64,000 nt of DNA from Linyphia triangularis. Lineage: Eukaryota > Arthropoda > Arachnida > Araneae > Linyphiidae. Numbering within the stretch: the first letter of the stretch is position 1; each line of letters opens with the position of its first letter. The stretch covers positions 48,184,059 through 48,248,058 of the forward strand of contig OZ021732.1 of assembly GCA_963978545.1 (NCBI GenBank), in the 5' to 3' direction. The notes below the pieces were generated by a model. The model saw nothing but the letters and a program-made list of their open reading frames with translations, was not told the origin of the DNA and did not search any database. This document shows, piece by piece, positions 62,111 through 64,000 of the stretch. Both the position numbers and the translations under genes were made by a program.

Positions 62111-62184
62111 GGAGTCGTGGCTTAGCTGGTTAAAGCGCCTGTCTCGTGAACAGGAGATCACCTGTTCAAATCTCGTCGGTGCCT
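62111..62184 (+). tRNA. tRNA-Thr (CGT), class CGT-d
   Basis: Anticodon at 62145-62147; G37. Confidence 0.5.
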
Positions 62185-62455
62185 GAATGTTGAAAGCAAA
62201 ATTTTGCTGAAATTCTGAATGTATGCCTAAGTAAATTTACTAAAATAAATCTCCTCTTAACTCTACTTTTAAATTATACATACAGCTCCAATTGATTGGC
62301 AACTAAAAGTCATCAACTCACCATGGCTTAGCCGGTTTTATTGCCTGTCTAGTAAACAGGTGAGGACTTTTTTGAATATCTTTGAATCTGAATGTAATTA
62401 TTATACTACTAATAAGAATAATAAGTATAATCGATTGGTAACGGGAAGTTCCCAT

Positions 62456-62529
62456 GGCGCCGTGGCTTAGTTGGTCAAAGCGCCTGTCTAGTAAGCAGGA
62501 GATCACGAGTTCGAATCTCGTCGGTTCCT
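62456..62529 (+). tRNA. tRNA-Thr (AGT), class AGT-a
   Basis: Anticodon at 62490-62492; GCAGG stem (G-T pair) and 3' end GGTTCCT. Confidence 0.8.
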
Positions 62530-62802
62530 GAATGTCGAAGGAAATTTTTTGATTATATTCTGAAGGTCCGTTAACAACCACCGCTTCAATTGCTTGGAAC
62601 TTAAATGTGTCAAGGGAGCTGGTTAAAGCACTTGTCTAGTAAACAGGCGATCACGAGTTAGAATATCGTCGGTAAAAGAATGTCGAACAAGAATATTTGC
62701 TTACATTTTAAATGTATTTCAAAATTGATGTAATTTATCTCTTTTGACCAATATGCATTGAATATTAATAAGTATACTCGATTGGTAGCGGAAAGTTCCC
62801 AC

Positions 62803-62876
62803 GGCACCGTGGCTTAGTTGGTTAAAGCACCTGTTTTGTAAACAGGAGATCACGAGTTCGAATCTCGTCGGTGCCT
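62803..62876 (+). tRNA. tRNA-Thr (TGT), class TGT-a
   Basis: Anticodon at 62837-62839; loop TTTGTAA. Confidence 0.9.
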
Positions 62877-62960
62877 GAATTTCGAAGGGAATTTTTTGAT
62901 TATATTCTAAATCTATGTTAACAACCACAGCTCCCTATATTGGAAAATAAATATTTCAAA

Positions 62961-63034
62961 GGAGTCGTGGCTTAGCTGGTTAAAGCGCCTGTCTCGTAAA
63001 CAGGAGATCACCTGTTCGAATCTCGTCGGTGCCT
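62961..63034 (+). tRNA. tRNA-Thr (CGT), class CGT-a
   Basis: Anticodon at 62995-62997. Confidence 0.62.
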
Positions 63035-63305
63035 GAATGTTGAAAGAAAAATTTTGCTGAAATTCTGAATGTATGCCTAAATAAATTTACTAAAATAAAT
63101 CTCCTCTTAACTCTACTTTTTAATTATACATACAGCTCCAATTGATTGGCAACTAAAAGTCATCAACTCACCATGGCTTAGCCGGTTTTAGTGCCTGTCT
63201 AGTAAACAGGTGAGGACTATTTTGAATATCTTCGAATCTGAATGTAATTATTATACTACTAATAAGAATAATAAGTATAATCGATTGGTAACAGGAAGTT
63301 CCCAT

Positions 63306-63379
63306 GGCGCCGTGGCTTAGTTGCTCAAAGCGCCTGTCTTGTAAACAGGAGATTACGCGTTCGAATCTCGTCGGTGACT
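63306..63379 (+). tRNA. tRNA-Thr (TGT) in the AGT slot
   Basis: Anticodon TGT at 63340-63342. Partner of 55641 in the 7665-bp duplication; D loop here is AGTTGCTC. Confidence 0.68.
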
Positions 63380-63652
63380 GAATGTCGAAGGAAATTTTTT
63401 GATTATATTCTGAAGGTACGTTAACAACCACCGCTTCAATTGCTTGGAATTTAAATGTGTCAAGGGAGCTGGTTAAAGCACTTGTCTAGTAAACAGGCGA
63501 TCACGAGTTAGAATATCGTCGGTAAAAGAATGTCGAACAAGAATATTTGCTTACATTTTAAATGTATTTCAAAATTGATGTAATTAATCTCTTTTGATAA
63601 ATACGCATTGAATTTTAATAAGTATACTCGATTGGTAGCGGAAAGTTAACAC

Positions 63653-63726
63653 GGCACCGTGGCTTTGTTGGTTAAAGCACCTGTCTTGTAAACAGGAGAT
63701 CACGAGTTCGAATCTCGTCGGTGCCT
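63653..63726 (+). tRNA. tRNA-Thr (TGT), class TGT-a
   Basis: Anticodon at 63687-63689; D arm GGCTTTGTTGG. Confidence 0.85.
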
Positions 63727-63810
63727 GAATTTCGAAGGAAATTTTTTGATTATATTCTAAATCTATGTTAACAACCACAGCTCCCTATATTGGAAAATAA
63801 ATATTTCAAA

Positions 63811-63884
63811 GGAGTCGTGGCTTAGCTGGTTAAAGCGCCTGTCTCGTAAACAGGAGATCACCTGTTCGAATCTCGTCGGTACCT
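63811..63884 (+). tRNA. tRNA-Thr (CGT), class CGT-a
   Basis: Anticodon at 63845-63847; 3' end GGTACCT. Last full gene before the window ends in spacer. Confidence 0.58.
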
Positions 63885-64000
63885 GAATGTTGAAAGCAAA
63901 ATTTTGCTGAAATTCTGAATGTATGCCTAAATAAATTTACTAAAATAAATCTCCTCTTAACTCTACTTTTTAATTATACATACAGCTCCAATTGATTGGC

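Larger units (their letters stand above)
60116..63665 (+). repeat. Long-range duplication, copy 2 (offset 7665 bp)
   Basis: Partner of the block at 52451. A few private changes distinguish it, such as GGTAAAGGAAAG before the TGT gene at 60601. The 3' limit is approximate. Confidence 0.8.
1..64000 (+). repeat. Tandem tRNA-Thr gene array (850-bp unit and derivatives)
   Basis: The whole window is built from 86 head-to-tail units. Each starts at a conserved TCACCATGGCTTAGCC motif and holds up to five tRNA-Thr-derived elements. The 850-bp unit has psi1 at 0, AGT at +138, psi3 near +286, TGT at +485 and CGT at +643. Shorter or longer units are 503 (AGT and CGT only), 702 (AGT fused to psi3), 860, 1207 and 1554 (extra TGT genes), and 360 or 366 (AGT only). 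Neither end of the array is reached. Copy number in a short-read assembly would be unreliable, but the many private variants argue against a simple assembly artefact. Confidence 0.97.

Noticed and set aside
1..64000. CRISPR array
   Set aside because: The repeats are regular, but repeat units are tRNA genes with Pol III signals, the spacers between them are themselves conserved, and there are no cas genes.
1..64000. Prokaryotic or phage tRNA cluster
   Set aside because: tRNAs match animal-type threonine tRNA, carry no CCA, each has its own T-run stop and internal A and B boxes, all encode one amino acid, and a SINE with target duplication is present.
1..64000. Assembly artefact from repeating one read
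   Set aside because: Units carry many private substitutions, indels, microsatellite alleles and a unique SINE, so the array cannot be one sequence copied by the assembler, though exact copy number remains unproven.
1..64000. Centromeric satellite
   Set aside because: The higher-order organisation is similar, but the monomer is a tRNA gene with intact promoters; there is no evidence in the sequence for centromere function.

Overview
This window is one uninterrupted tandem array of threonine tRNA genes from a eukaryotic, probably animal, nuclear genome. I see no protein-coding gene. The evidence for an animal is the close agreement of the 74-nt tRNA bodies with animal tRNA-Thr, RNA polymerase III signals (A box, B box, short T-run terminators), no encoded CCA end, an AT-rich spacer, and one tRNA-derived SINE. 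The exact lineage cannot be read from the sequence. Every tRNA gene lies on the + strand.

Layout. The basic unit is 850 bp and holds five tRNA-derived elements in fixed order: (1) a dead tRNA-Thr relic at the unit start (called psi1 here), (2) tRNA-Thr(AGT) at +138, (3) a second dead relic near +286 (psi3), (4) tRNA-Thr(TGT) at +485, (5) tRNA-Thr(CGT) at +643. Together the three anticodons can read the whole ACN threonine codon box. I count 86 unit starts (the first lies before the window), about 81 AGT-anticodon, 80 TGT-anticodon and 64 CGT-anticodon full-length genes by eye, plus 16 hybrid pseudogenes. Other unit lengths (345+spacer, 503, 702, 860, 1207, 1554) are all explained by recombination between neighbouring tRNA elements that were out of register.

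Regions. Bases 1-1000 hold a unit with a 181-bp SINE inserted. Bases 3201-14422 are higher-order repeats of 2055 bp (two copies) and 3556 bp (two copies). Bases 15628-46126 are dominated by 1207, 503, 850 and 360-bp units in which TGT genes have replaced many CGT genes. Bases 46127-64000 show two long-range duplications (offsets 7665 and 9530/8670 bp).

Gene classes used below. AGT-a: normal. AGT-b: altered D arm, D-loop GG changed to GT, and C-A mismatch at the base of the anticodon stem. AGT-c: first two acceptor bases TT, unpaired. AGT-d: D-stem T13 to A. TGT-a: normal. TGT-b: altered D arm (GGTTAAG). TGT-c: TGT body in the CGT slot with GGAG acceptor start. TGT-d: B box broken (TTAGAAT). 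CGT-a: the common CGT form, with weak acceptor and T stems. CGT-b: damaged anticodon stem. CGT-c: T33 changed to G. CGT-d: A37 changed to G. CGT-e: acceptor starts GGTGTCT. The many minus-strand open frames of 60-98 codons are antisense shadows of these repeats.
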